Shown here: positions 13,151 through 21,721 of the stretch, in pieces
Layout of the letters: the number at the start of each line of letters is the position of its first letter
Numbering within the stretch: position 1 is the stretch's first letter
Assembly: GCA_035542155.1 (NCBI GenBank)
Contig: DATKLX010000124.1
Span: 1-25,856, forward strand
Reading direction: 5' to 3'
Length of the DNA: 25,856 bases
From: DATKLX01 sp035542155
Lineage (GTDB): Bacteria; Chloroflexota; Anaerolineae; Anaerolineales; Anaerolineaceae
The notes under the pieces: model-generated
The model's input: only the letters and a program-made list of their open reading frames with translations
What the model was told of the DNA's origin: nothing
Database searches by the model: none
Made by a program: the position numbers and the translations under genes

Positions 13151-14134
13151 ATGGACTCCTCGCGGCGATACCGCTCTTTGTTCTGGCCGGTCGTCCTGAT
13201 CGGCATCGGTGTGATCTGGTTGTTGGGCGCCCTCGGGCTGCTGCCGGTGAACAGCCTGGCGACGCTGGCCCGCCTCTGGCCGCTCATTCTCATTGCCATC
13301 GGCCTCGACTTGCTCGTCGGGCGGCGCTCTCCCGCGATCGGCGGATTGATCGGCCTGCTCGTGGTGGGCATCGCGGCAGCCGTCCTCCTCGCTGCCCCGG
13401 CCCTCAGGCTGCCCCAGTCCCCCGGTGTGCGCCTCGACCGCTACACAGAGCCGGTCGGTCAGGCCGCCTCAGCCACAGTTTCGCTGCATCTAGGCTCCAG
13501 CCCTACCACCCTCTCTGCACTGCGTGATTCAGGCAACCTGGTCGACGCCGAAATCCGCCACGTGGGCGCGATCCATTTCCGCGCCAGCGGCGATCGCGAG
13601 AAGACGATCAGTCTGGATGAAACCAACGAAGGGGTTAACTTCATGTTTGGTGTTTTTGAAAACCTCTACTGGAAAGTTGGCTTGAGTCCGGCAGTCCCCC
13701 TGACCCTTAACCTGAACTCGGGCTCGGGAAGTGTGGACGGCGACCTGAAAAGCCTCAAACTGGTGAAGCTCAGCCTGGATACCGGCTCGGGCAGTATGAA
13801 CCTGACCCTGCCCGAATCGGTCCAGGCTTACACCGTCGACGCCGCCACCGGATCGGGCAGCATCGACCTGGCCCTCCCCGCCAGTACCCCCCTGGCCCTG
13901 CGTCTCGATACCGGCAGCGGCAGCGTGAACGTTCGCCTCGCCCCGGGGACGGAGGCGCGCATCGAAGTCCAGCACAGCGGCTCAGGGAGCGTCAACCTGC
14001 CTTCCGGTTGGACCCAGGTCAGCCGCGGCCAGGGTGATGAAGGCGTCTGGGAGACCCAGGGCTACGCCCAATCCACTCATAGGGTCCTCATCCAGATCGC
14101 CGACCTGGGCTCCGGCAGCATCACGGTTCGCTGA
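13151..14134 (+). CDS. LiaF-like membrane protein with GSGS-repeat solenoid
   Basis: This 327-residue protein starts with three short membrane segments (about 10-30, 39-56, 62-84), with FWPVVLIGIGVIWLLGALGLL and LWPLILIAIGLDLLVGRRS typical of the LiaI/LiaF-like (DUF5668) region. The outer part ends in a regular repeat: GSGS at residues 191, 212, 234, 255 and 277 (steps of 21-22) and again at 320. Each is followed by a short strand and LP/LAP, as in the DUF4097-type beta-helix 'toastrack' domains. The family is linked to envelope stress sensing in Gram-positives. The start has a GGGAGGG site. No two-component genes are adjacent, so the role is inferred only from domain type. Confidence 0.8.
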   Translation: MDSSRRYRSLFWPVVLIGIGVIWLLGALGLLPVNSLATLARLWPLILIAIGLDLLVGRRSPAIGGLIGLLVVGIAAAVLLAAPALRLPQSPGVRLDRYTEPVGQAASATVSLHLGSSPTTLSALRDSGNLVDAEIRHVGAIHFRASGDREKTISLDETNEGVNFMFGVFENLYWKVGLSPAVPLTLNLNSGSGSVDGDLKSLKLVKLSLDTGSGSMNLTLPESVQAYTVDAATGSGSIDLALPASTPLALRLDTGSGSVNVRLAPGTEARIEVQHSGSGSVNLPSGWTQVSRGQGDEGVWETQGYAQSTHRVLIQIADLGSGSITVR

Positions 14135-14143
14135 GCGCTTTTC

Positions 14144-15589
14144 CTATTTTTCCGCCAGCCGCTCTACCAGGCTGCCCAACTTTAAGATTGCCTTTTCCGA
14201 TCCCTCGTTCATGTACGCGGCGTTGAGACGGATGAAATTGCTGTAACGCGGGGTGGACGAGAAAATATACCCTGGCGCCAGGTTGATTCTGGCTTTCAGT
14301 GCCAGCGAGTACAGCTCCAGCGAATCCACATTTTCGGGGAGCTGCACCCAAAGCACGAAGCCGCCCGATGGATTCGTCACCCGTGTTCCGGCGGGGAAAT
14401 AGCGCAGCACTGCCGCCGACATCTGGGCCATTTTCTGCGCGTAAGCGCGCCGGATGCGCCGCAGCAGGTGGTCGTACCCGCCGGAGGCGATGAACCGCGC
14501 GATCGCCATCTGGGGGAGCAGCGCCGTCCCCACGTTGGTCGCCATCTTGATCTGCTCGATCTGCTTCTTGTACCGTCCCGCCGCCACCCACCCGACCCGG
14601 TAGCTGGGGGAGATATCCTTGGAGTAGGATGAGCAGTACAGAACCAGGCCTTCCTTATCAAACGATTTGGCCGCCGGTGGGCGCTGGCCTTCGAAGTACA
14701 GCTCGCCGTAAATGTCGTCTTCGATCAGGGGGATGTGGCGCCCGGCCAGCATCTCCACCAGTTCGCGCTTGTTCTCCACCGGCATCAGGCTGCCCAGCGG
14801 GTTGTGGAAATTGGGGATGACCAGCACCGCCCGCACGGGGTGGTGGTCCAGGGCGAAACGCAGCGCTTCCAGGCTCATCCCGGTGCGATGGTGGGTGGGA
14901 ATCTCCAGCGCCTGCAGCCCCAGGATCTCCAGCGCCTGCAGGATCACGAAATAGGTCGGCGATTCGATTGCCACCAGGTCGCCGGGTTTGCACACCGCCT
15001 TCAGGGACAGGCTCAGCGCCTCGACGCACCCTGAGGTGATGGTGAGATCGTCCGGGGTGACCATGCAGCCAGCCGAGAACATGCGCTGAGCAGTCTGGAT
15101 GCGCAGTTCTTCGAGTCCTTCGGGGACGCCGCACAGGTACTGGGGGATGTCTTCCCGGCGCGCCAGCGCCGCCAGAATGCGGTTCAACCGCCGGGTGGGC
15201 AGCAGTTCCGGGTCGGGGATGGCTGCCCCGAACTGCACCATGTTTGGGTTAGCCGAATCGCGGACCACGCGGATGGCCAGCTCGCCGATGTTGACGTGGG
15301 TCGGGTCGATGGGCGGGTCCGAACACTCTGGTTCGGGGAAGCTGCCCATCTCCTGGGGCGCGCGCACGAAATAGCCCGACTGCGGGCGCGCCTCGATCAC
15401 CCCACGGTCTTCCAGGATCTGGTACGCCTGCAGGACGGTCGTGATCGACATGTTTTTCTGCTGGCTGGTTCTGCGCACCGAAGGGATTCGCTCCCCTGGC
15501 CGGAAGGTGCCCTGTGCGATCTGGCGGGCCATCTCGTTGACCAGTTGCTCGTACAACGGTATCTTTTCCACTATCTGCAAGTCCGCCAT
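14144..15589 (-). CDS. MocR-type GntR regulator fused to an aminotransferase domain
   Basis: Residues about 10-75 form a GntR winged helix (YEQLVNEMARQIAQGTFRPGERIPSVR... QAYQILEDRGVIEARPQSGYFV). The rest is a fold-type I PLP domain, with NPLGSLMP, the Asp-Tyr pair in IEDDIYGELY and the Schiff-base lysine in SSYSKDISPSYRVGW. Position 15589 (MADLQ) is preferred over 15595, because AGGAGG lies 8 nt upstream of the former but only 2 nt from the latter. It can act as regulator (PdxR, GabR) or, as in several Chloroflexota and archaeal relatives, as an alpha-aminoadipate or branched-chain aminotransferase. The neighbours give no decisive hint. Confidence 0.9.
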   Translation of the reverse strand: MADLQIVEKIPLYEQLVNEMARQIAQGTFRPGERIPSVRRTSQQKNMSITTVLQAYQILEDRGVIEARPQSGYFVRAPQEMGSFPEPECSDPPIDPTHVNIGELAIRVVRDSANPNMVQFGAAIPDPELLPTRRLNRILAALARREDIPQYLCGVPEGLEELRIQTAQRMFSAGCMVTPDDLTITSGCVEALSLSLKAVCKPGDLVAIESPTYFVILQALEILGLQALEIPTHHRTGMSLEALRFALDHHPVRAVLVIPNFHNPLGSLMPVENKRELVEMLAGRHIPLIEDDIYGELYFEGQRPPAAKSFDKEGLVLYCSSYSKDISPSYRVGWVAAGRYKKQIEQIKMATNVGTALLPQMAIARFIASGGYDHLLRRIRRAYAQKMAQMSAAVLRYFPAGTRVTNPSGGFVLWVQLPENVDSLELYSLALKARINLAPGYIFSSTPRYSNFIRLNAAYMNEGSEKAILKLGSLVERLAEK

Positions 15590-15966
15590 CTCCATCTCCT
15601 CCTGATCGTTCTGCGATCAATCTGGCGCCAACCTGGCGTAGGGTGGGTGGAGGGGCGAGGGAACCCTGATCTTTCCGATTTCTGCCGCTCCGCAACCCAC
15701 CATCCAGATGCCGGTTTTCCTTCCAGGACCAGACCCCCGGCTTCCAAAAACCTCAAAATCGCTACCTTCCCAATAATTTTCGGATAGATATTTAGGGTCT
15801 TCTTCTTGAAGAAGAATCACAGGTGGTCCGATTCTCAAGGAGTACAGTTTTTTAAGCACATAACTGTACACATACAAGATTCAAATTTCTGCATCTGTTA
15901 TTTTAGCGCGAAGTGGATACAATGTAAAGCAGGAATATGTTCGAATTGTTCGTTCAGGAGGTCGAA
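15590..15966. other. Intergenic region between divergent MocR and DUF2917 genes
   Basis: This 377-bp gap has no convincing gene. It holds a near-palindrome around TTCTTCTTGAAGAAGAA (about 15800-15816), a dyad at 15842-15869 and a weak -10, TACAAT at 15918-15923, for the plus-strand gene. An 86-codon minus-strand frame inside it lacks a ribosome binding site and recognisable features. Confidence 0.6.
15842..15869. promoter_or_regulatory. Operator-like dyad
   Basis: GTACAGTT (15842-15849) and AACTGTAC (15862-15869) form a perfect 8-bp inverted repeat with a 12-nt spacer. It lies between the divergent regulator and DUF2917-like genes and could be the binding site of the MocR protein. Confidence 0.45.
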
Positions 15967-16260
15967 ATGCAAAGCACCATTCTTACAACCAGTGGGGAAA
16001 CGGCCGGCAGCCTGGTTTCCCATTCCCAGGAGGTGGAGATTCAACTGGGCGCAAAAGATCTGTTCAAGCTCAACGGGGATGCCCGCGGCAAACAAATCAC
16101 TTCCGTTCGTGGCAACCTGTGGGTTACCCAGCAGGGCGATCCTCAAGACTACCTGCTTCACCCCGGTGAAAAACTAAAAATCTCCCGCAAGGGCATGATC
16201 CTCGTCCAGGGTACCCCCAATGCCCGCTTGCGGATCTCTCCTTCCGGTAAAATTCGCTAA
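15967..16260 (+). CDS. DUF2917-like small protein
   Basis: This 97-residue soluble protein contains the DUF2917 pattern: a short beta-rich core with SVRGNLWVTQQGDPQDYLLHPGE and a trailing LVQGTPNARLRIS. ATG 15967 is chosen because AGGAGG lies 5 nt upstream; an ATG at 15937 in the same frame lacks one. The fold is cupin-like and the function is unknown in the family. A strong terminator follows, so it is a single-gene unit. Confidence 0.78.
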   Translation: MQSTILTTSGETAGSLVSHSQEVEIQLGAKDLFKLNGDARGKQITSVRGNLWVTQQGDPQDYLLHPGEKLKISRKGMILVQGTPNARLRISPSGKIR

Positions 16261-16287
16261 AAGAAATGCCAATCCATTCACCCAGGT

Positions 16288-16325
16288 CCCTTCTCTCGTA
16301 AGACTCGAGAGAAGGGCCTTTTTTG
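16288..16325 (+). terminator. Intrinsic terminator after the DUF2917-like gene
   Basis: CCCTTCTCTCG (16288-16298) pairs with CGAGAGAAGGG (16306-16316) around a 7-nt loop, followed by CCTTTTTTG. Confidence 0.92.
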
Positions 16326-16493
16326 TTCCAATCCCGCCTTTCCATTGGGGCCGACCCATGTGTCGACCCGGTTTTGCGGCTCTTGGTTTTCGTTCTTTTC
16401 CTGTACAATATCAGAGTTCTTCCATCCTGATCCGTGCCCAAAGATTAATCCGCTGGCTTTCCATCAACAGCATCTCCACCGCACCGCGGGATT

Positions 16494-17792
16494 ATGGATC
16501 ACCTCTTTTCGGAACCTCCTCCTTCGCCTACCAGGCGTAAAACCGACCTCGCCGTTGCGTTGTTTGGGCTTCTGATCCTCATCCTGCTAGCCCTCCTGAT
16601 CGGGCCGTCCCTGGTTAAACGGATCCAGCCTGTGCTTGTCCCTCCCACGGCGACGCCAACGCCCACCGCCGCCCCGGCGCGACCGTCCGGTCCTGGTCTT
16701 GCCCGCCGGTGCATCACCGTCTCCAATTCTCTTCCTGCTTATCTCCCCGCCGCCGGAAATCTCATCTACAAACGGATCTGGGGGTACTTTTCCTTCCACT
16801 TCCCCGAGCAGGAGAAGCACCAGTTTCCAATCGTCAACGAATCGCACCAGGTTCTCTCCCTCTCGGGCTTCAACGATTATGCCCGCTCTCCCGACGGGAA
16901 ATGGCTGGCCTACATAGAATCGGCTCTCGACGCCCAGGGGATCCGCACCCGGCAGCGCAATTTGCGCCTGGTGCGCAGCGATGGCCGCATCGTCGACCTC
17001 TCTTCTGTGGAAGGCACCTGGGAATACCTCATCGGTTGGGAAGACAGCGAGCACATTGAGCTCCTCGTCGCGGACGCACCTTATTTTCGCGCGGTCAGCT
17101 TCAATCCCTTTAACGGCCAGGTTCACGATCTGCCCCCTCTGCCGAAAGATTTTGGCCGCGACTTTTCCACTTTTTCGGCCCTGGCCTACAATTCCCAGCT
17201 AACTCACCTGGTCTACCAGCCGGCCGGGGGCGACGGCTCGCGGACTCTGGTCGACCTGCACGCCACCCAGGCAATTGGGCTGTCCGACCAGCCCGTGCAA
17301 AAAGCCGTCTGGTCCCCCGACGGGACCCACCTGGCCTTCGCTGCCCTCGATCGGGACACCCGGGATGATACCCTGACCCTCATCGACCGGGCCGGCAAAA
17401 CGGTGAAGCTGTCCAACCCTGAGGGCGCCTACCCGGTGGATGCCTTCTCGGGGTTCGCCTGGTCTCCGGATGGGCGCAGCCTGGCGACCTGGATGCGCTA
17501 TCACGAAAACCGCGGTCCTGTGGAAAATTGGACCCTCGGCCTCATTGATTGGAAGAACCAGTTCGTCGTGGATACCTGCCTGGGAACTGCCCCGTCAGGG
17601 ACGGCCAACCGCCTGGTCTGGTCGCCCGATGGGCGCTGGCTGACCTTCACCTATCTATCCCTCGAGGAGGGCGATACCGTTCCCCATTCCCTTCTCCTCG
17701 ACACGCAATCCCACTCCGCCTATCCGCTGGAGGATTATATGGTCGTCCTCGATTGGCTGGCCACGGTGGGAAACTCCTCGAAAGGCCAGTAA
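16494..17792 (+). CDS. Membrane-anchored beta-propeller (TolB/WD40-like) protein
   Basis: This 432-residue protein has a cytoplasmic N-terminus, one membrane helix (about 18-40), a Pro/Thr linker (VPPTATPTPTAAPARP) and an extracellular propeller. TolB-type repeat motifs are visible: ARSPDGKWLAYIES, VWSPDGTHLAFAAL, AWSPDGRSLATWM and VWSPDGRWLTFTYL. Such domains usually bind proteins or carbohydrates; no enzyme motif is present. No ribosome binding site precedes ATG 16494, so the exact start is uncertain. A weak -10 (TACAAT, 16404-16409) lies upstream. Confidence 0.85.
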   Translation: MDHLFSEPPPSPTRRKTDLAVALFGLLILILLALLIGPSLVKRIQPVLVPPTATPTPTAAPARPSGPGLARRCITVSNSLPAYLPAAGNLIYKRIWGYFSFHFPEQEKHQFPIVNESHQVLSLSGFNDYARSPDGKWLAYIESALDAQGIRTRQRNLRLVRSDGRIVDLSSVEGTWEYLIGWEDSEHIELLVADAPYFRAVSFNPFNGQVHDLPPLPKDFGRDFSTFSALAYNSQLTHLVYQPAGGDGSRTLVDLHATQAIGLSDQPVQKAVWSPDGTHLAFAALDRDTRDDTLTLIDRAGKTVKLSNPEGAYPVDAFSGFAWSPDGRSLATWMRYHENRGPVENWTLGLIDWKNQFVVDTCLGTAPSGTANRLVWSPDGRWLTFTYLSLEEGDTVPHSLLLDTQSHSAYPLEDYMVVLDWLATVGNSSKGQ

Positions 17793-17902
17793 TCCTTCAC
17801 CCACCCAATGCCTGCTCGCTCATCATCATTTTTTCGTCATCATTGCATGGTTTCTAACCAGTATATTTACACGGTTGAAGATGATCTAACGTCATCCCCA
17901 TA

Positions 17903-17918
17903 TGTGATTTCTATCACT
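17903..17918. promoter_or_regulatory. CRP/FNR-family binding site
   Basis: TGTGATTTCTATCACT fits TGTGA-N6-TCACA with a single mismatch at the last base. Its centre (17910.5) is about 42 bp before the predicted transcription start, the class II activator position, and it abuts the -35 box. Confidence 0.65.
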
Positions 17919-17946
17919 TGCAGTAAATAGACTTTTATCATATACT
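17918..17946 (+). promoter_or_regulatory. Promoter of the Rrf2 gene
   Basis: TTGCAG (17918-17923) and TATACT (17941-17946) are exactly 17 nt apart. The predicted start near 17953 leaves an untranslated leader of about 148 nt before ATG 18101. Confidence 0.72.
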
Positions 17947-18100
17947 TTGAAGAAGTTGACCTAAAAATGCCCAATTGTCGATGAAATTCTTAAGATTGCC
18001 CTCCGGGGAGCGCCTGGGGAGAACTTTAAACCGGTCTTAGGGCTGGTTGGGTTGGCGTCATCTAGATTGGGAAAGGTTTTTCAATCGATTGGAGGGTTTT

Positions 18101-18529
18101 ATGGAAATCACACATCAAGCTGATTATGCATTGCGAGCGATCATGTACCTGGCAAAACTTGGTCCGGGCCAGCGCGTTTCGACCAGCCAGATCGCTGAGA
18201 AGAACAACATTCCGCCGTCCTTCTTGACCAAGATCGTTTCCCAGCTCTCGATCGCTGGTCTGATCCATACCTCGCGCGGCGCCCACGGCGGCGTCTGGCT
18301 GGCCCGCTCTCCCGAGAGCATCACCCTTCTCGAGGTGCTCGAGGCCATCGACGGGTCGGTGAACCTCAACCACTGCGTCGCGGATCCGGGGATCTGCTCT
18401 TTCAGCGATACCTGCGTGCTCCACGTCTTCTGGCAGGACGCCTGCCACACCCTGGTCGAGCGGCTCAAAGCCACCAACTTCGGCAACCTGGCGGCCAAGC
18501 CCGCCAGCGAGCTTCCCGCCGCGGCGTAG
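18101..18529 (+). CDS. Rrf2-family Fe-S transcriptional regulator
   Basis: This 142-residue protein begins MEITHQADYALRAIMYLA, the classic Rrf2 N-terminus, with a winged helix (TSQIAEKNNIPPSFLTKIVSQLSIAGLIHTSRGAHGG). It also has three cysteines, Cys92, Cys99 and Cys105, in HCVADPGICSFSDTC, which bind an iron-sulfur cluster in IscR, NsrR and RsrR. It therefore probably senses redox state, NO or cluster supply. ATG 18101 is chosen because GGAGGG lies 4 nt upstream and the family start matches; a frame from 18047 only adds leader residues. No Isc/Suf or NO-detoxification gene is adjacent, so its targets are unknown. Confidence 0.92.
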   Translation: MEITHQADYALRAIMYLAKLGPGQRVSTSQIAEKNNIPPSFLTKIVSQLSIAGLIHTSRGAHGGVWLARSPESITLLEVLEAIDGSVNLNHCVADPGICSFSDTCVLHVFWQDACHTLVERLKATNFGNLAAKPASELPAAA

Positions 18530-18553
18530 CAAAAATCGCAGCGAACAGATCAG

Positions 18554-18610
18554 CAGAGAGCAGAGAACAGTCCTATTGGACCTGTTCTCTGCTCTCTGTT
18601 CTTTTCTCCT
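18554..18610 (+). terminator. Perfect hairpin of the same repeat family, after the Rrf2 gene
   Basis: CAGAGAGCAGAGAACAG (18554-18570) pairs perfectly with CTGTTCTCTGCTCTCTG (18582-18598), followed by TTCTTTTCTCC. Inverted GGTTCTCGGTTCTC units continue at 18630-18643, close to the next promoter. Confidence 0.85.
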
Positions 18611-18654
18611 CTGGCGAAGGTCGGATATCGGTTCTCGGTTCTCCTATCTCAGTA

Positions 18655-18660
18655 TATAAT
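18655..18660 (+). promoter_or_regulatory. -10 box upstream of urocanate hydratase
   Basis: TATAAT lies 41 bp before the hutU start. At the -35 position there is only TTCTCG, part of the repeat unit, so strength is uncertain. Confidence 0.5.
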
Positions 18661-18701
18661 CAACCCGGACGTTCTCATCTCCTTCTGACAATGGAGGTTC
18701 C

Positions 18702-20360
<1,659 letters not shown>

Positions 20361-20376
20361 CCAGGAGTTTTCTTCG

Positions 20377-20754
20377 ATGTCTCGTCGCCTCTTGGGTTTT
20401 GCCCTCGCCATCCTCGTCGGCCTCGCCGCCGGCCTGGTTTACGGCTGGGTGATCAACCCGGTCAAGTACGTCGATACCACTCCCGATACCCTGCGCGCCG
20501 ACTATAAGACCGATTATGTCCTGATGGTCGCCGAGATCTACCGCGCCAGCCCCGACCTGGATCAGGCTGCCCGCCGCCTGGCCTTGCTCGGCAGCCAGTC
20601 TCCCGCCGAATTGGCCCGCGAAGCCGCGCTAGCCGCCCGCGCGGGGGATTTCCCGCAGACCGATCAAGACGCCCTCGATGTCCTCTCCAGGGCTTTCCAG
20701 ACCTGGACCCCCGTCGCGCGCGGCGCTACGCCGCAAAAGGCAGGTACGCCGTGA
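20377..20754 (+). CDS. Small membrane-anchored protein, paralogue 1
   Basis: This 125-residue protein has one N-terminal membrane helix (about 6-28), the motif NPVKYVDTTPDTLRADYK, and a helical extracytoplasmic part (VLMVAEIYRASPDLDQAARRLALLG). The same architecture opens the next gene (SPVKYVDTAPFSLRGDYK ... RSRLALLGD), so the two arose by duplication. The family seems typical of Chloroflexota but has no function known to me. It starts 17 bp after hutU with AGGAG and overlaps the next gene by 4 bp, so an operon is likely. Confidence 0.82.
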   Translation: MSRRLLGFALAILVGLAAGLVYGWVINPVKYVDTTPDTLRADYKTDYVLMVAEIYRASPDLDQAARRLALLGSQSPAELAREAALAARAGDFPQTDQDALDVLSRAFQTWTPVARGATPQKAGTP

Positions 20755-21662
20755 TCCGCCGCCGGGACGAGAACCGCGGCCCCTGGTACCTGCTGACCGG
20801 TCTGGTGCTGGGTCTCGCCGTTGGCCTGTTGATCTCCTGGGTGCTCAGCCCGGTCAAATACGTCGATACCGCCCCCTTCTCGCTGCGCGGGGATTATAAA
20901 GACGTGTACCGCGGCCTGATCGCCGCCGCTTACCAGGCTGACGGCGACCTGGGGCGGGCCCGCTCTCGCCTGGCCCTGCTCGGCGACGCCGACCCCGCTC
21001 GCGCCCTGGTCGACCAGGCCCAGGAGAGCATGGTCGATGGCAAAGCCGGGGAAGAAGCGCGCTCCCTGGCCGGGCTGGCCGCCGCCATGGGCGGGAACCC
21101 CAACCAGATCGCGGCCTTGCGCCTCTCCCCCTCTCCGGCCACGCCCACCCCGGCCGTCCTCACCCCCACGCTGGTCCCTTCCTCACCCACCCTCTCGCCG
21201 ACCGTTACCCCCGGGCCGACCCTCACCGCGACCGTTTCCACCGCGGACGCCCTCCTCTCGGCCACTCCCAGGCCCAGTGCGACCCGCGCCCCCACGGACA
21301 CCCCCCAGCCCAGCCGCACCCCCACCCTCACCCCTGGCCCGCCCTTCGTCGTCGCTGACCAGAAAAAGCTGTGCGACCCCTCGCTCAATGTGTCTATCCT
21401 CCAGGTCCAGGTCAATGATGCCGCCGGCAAGCCCGTGCCCGGCGTCCAGGTCATCGTCACCTGGAACGGCGGGCAGGATACCTTCTTCACCGGCCTCAAG
21501 CCCGATGTCAACCCCGGTTTCGCCGACTTCACCATGACCGTCGGGACGGTCTACACCCTGCGCCTCGCCGACGGCGGCGAGCCGATCAACGACCTCACCG
21601 CCCCCCTCTGCGCCGGCTCCAACAGGCCCGGCGGCTGGCTGGTGACCTTCAAGCAGCCTTAA
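20751..21662 (+). CDS. Membrane-anchored protein, paralogue 2, with Ig-like C-terminal domain
   Basis: The GTG start overlaps the previous stop (GTGA). The 303-residue product repeats the membrane helix plus PVKYVDT domain of its neighbour (about 1-115). It then has a long Pro/Thr/Ser linker (about 125-205) and a C-terminal domain with LCDPSLNVSILQVQVNDAAGKPVPGVQVIVTWNGG, resembling carboxypeptidase-regulatory or bacterial Ig-like sandwiches. It is probably displayed outside the membrane. The linker could be O-glycosylated; this is inference. A hairpin terminator follows. Confidence 0.82.
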   Translation: MIRRRDENRGPWYLLTGLVLGLAVGLLISWVLSPVKYVDTAPFSLRGDYKDVYRGLIAAAYQADGDLGRARSRLALLGDADPARALVDQAQESMVDGKAGEEARSLAGLAAAMGGNPNQIAALRLSPSPATPTPAVLTPTLVPSSPTLSPTVTPGPTLTATVSTADALLSATPRPSATRAPTDTPQPSRTPTLTPGPPFVVADQKKLCDPSLNVSILQVQVNDAAGKPVPGVQVIVTWNGGQDTFFTGLKPDVNPGFADFTMTVGTVYTLRLADGGEPINDLTAPLCAGSNRPGGWLVTFKQP

Positions 21663-21665
21663 AGT

Positions 21666-21706
21666 TTTTCCTCCCCCAAAATGTTCTGTGTTTTGGGGGA
21701 GGAAAA
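21666..21706. terminator. Perfect hairpin between convergent genes
   Basis: TTTTCCTCCCCCAAAA (21666-21681) and TTTTGGGGGAGGAAAA (21691-21706) form a 16-bp stem with a 9-nt loop. No separate T tract follows, but the stem foot is A/T. It lies between two converging transcription units and probably serves both. Confidence 0.75.
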
Positions 21707-21721
21707 CAAGCCCGTATTCCC

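Noticed and set aside
15617..15877. 86-codon minus-strand frame in the MocR/DUF2917 gap
   Set aside because: No ribosome binding site, no family resemblance and overlap with the regulatory dyads.
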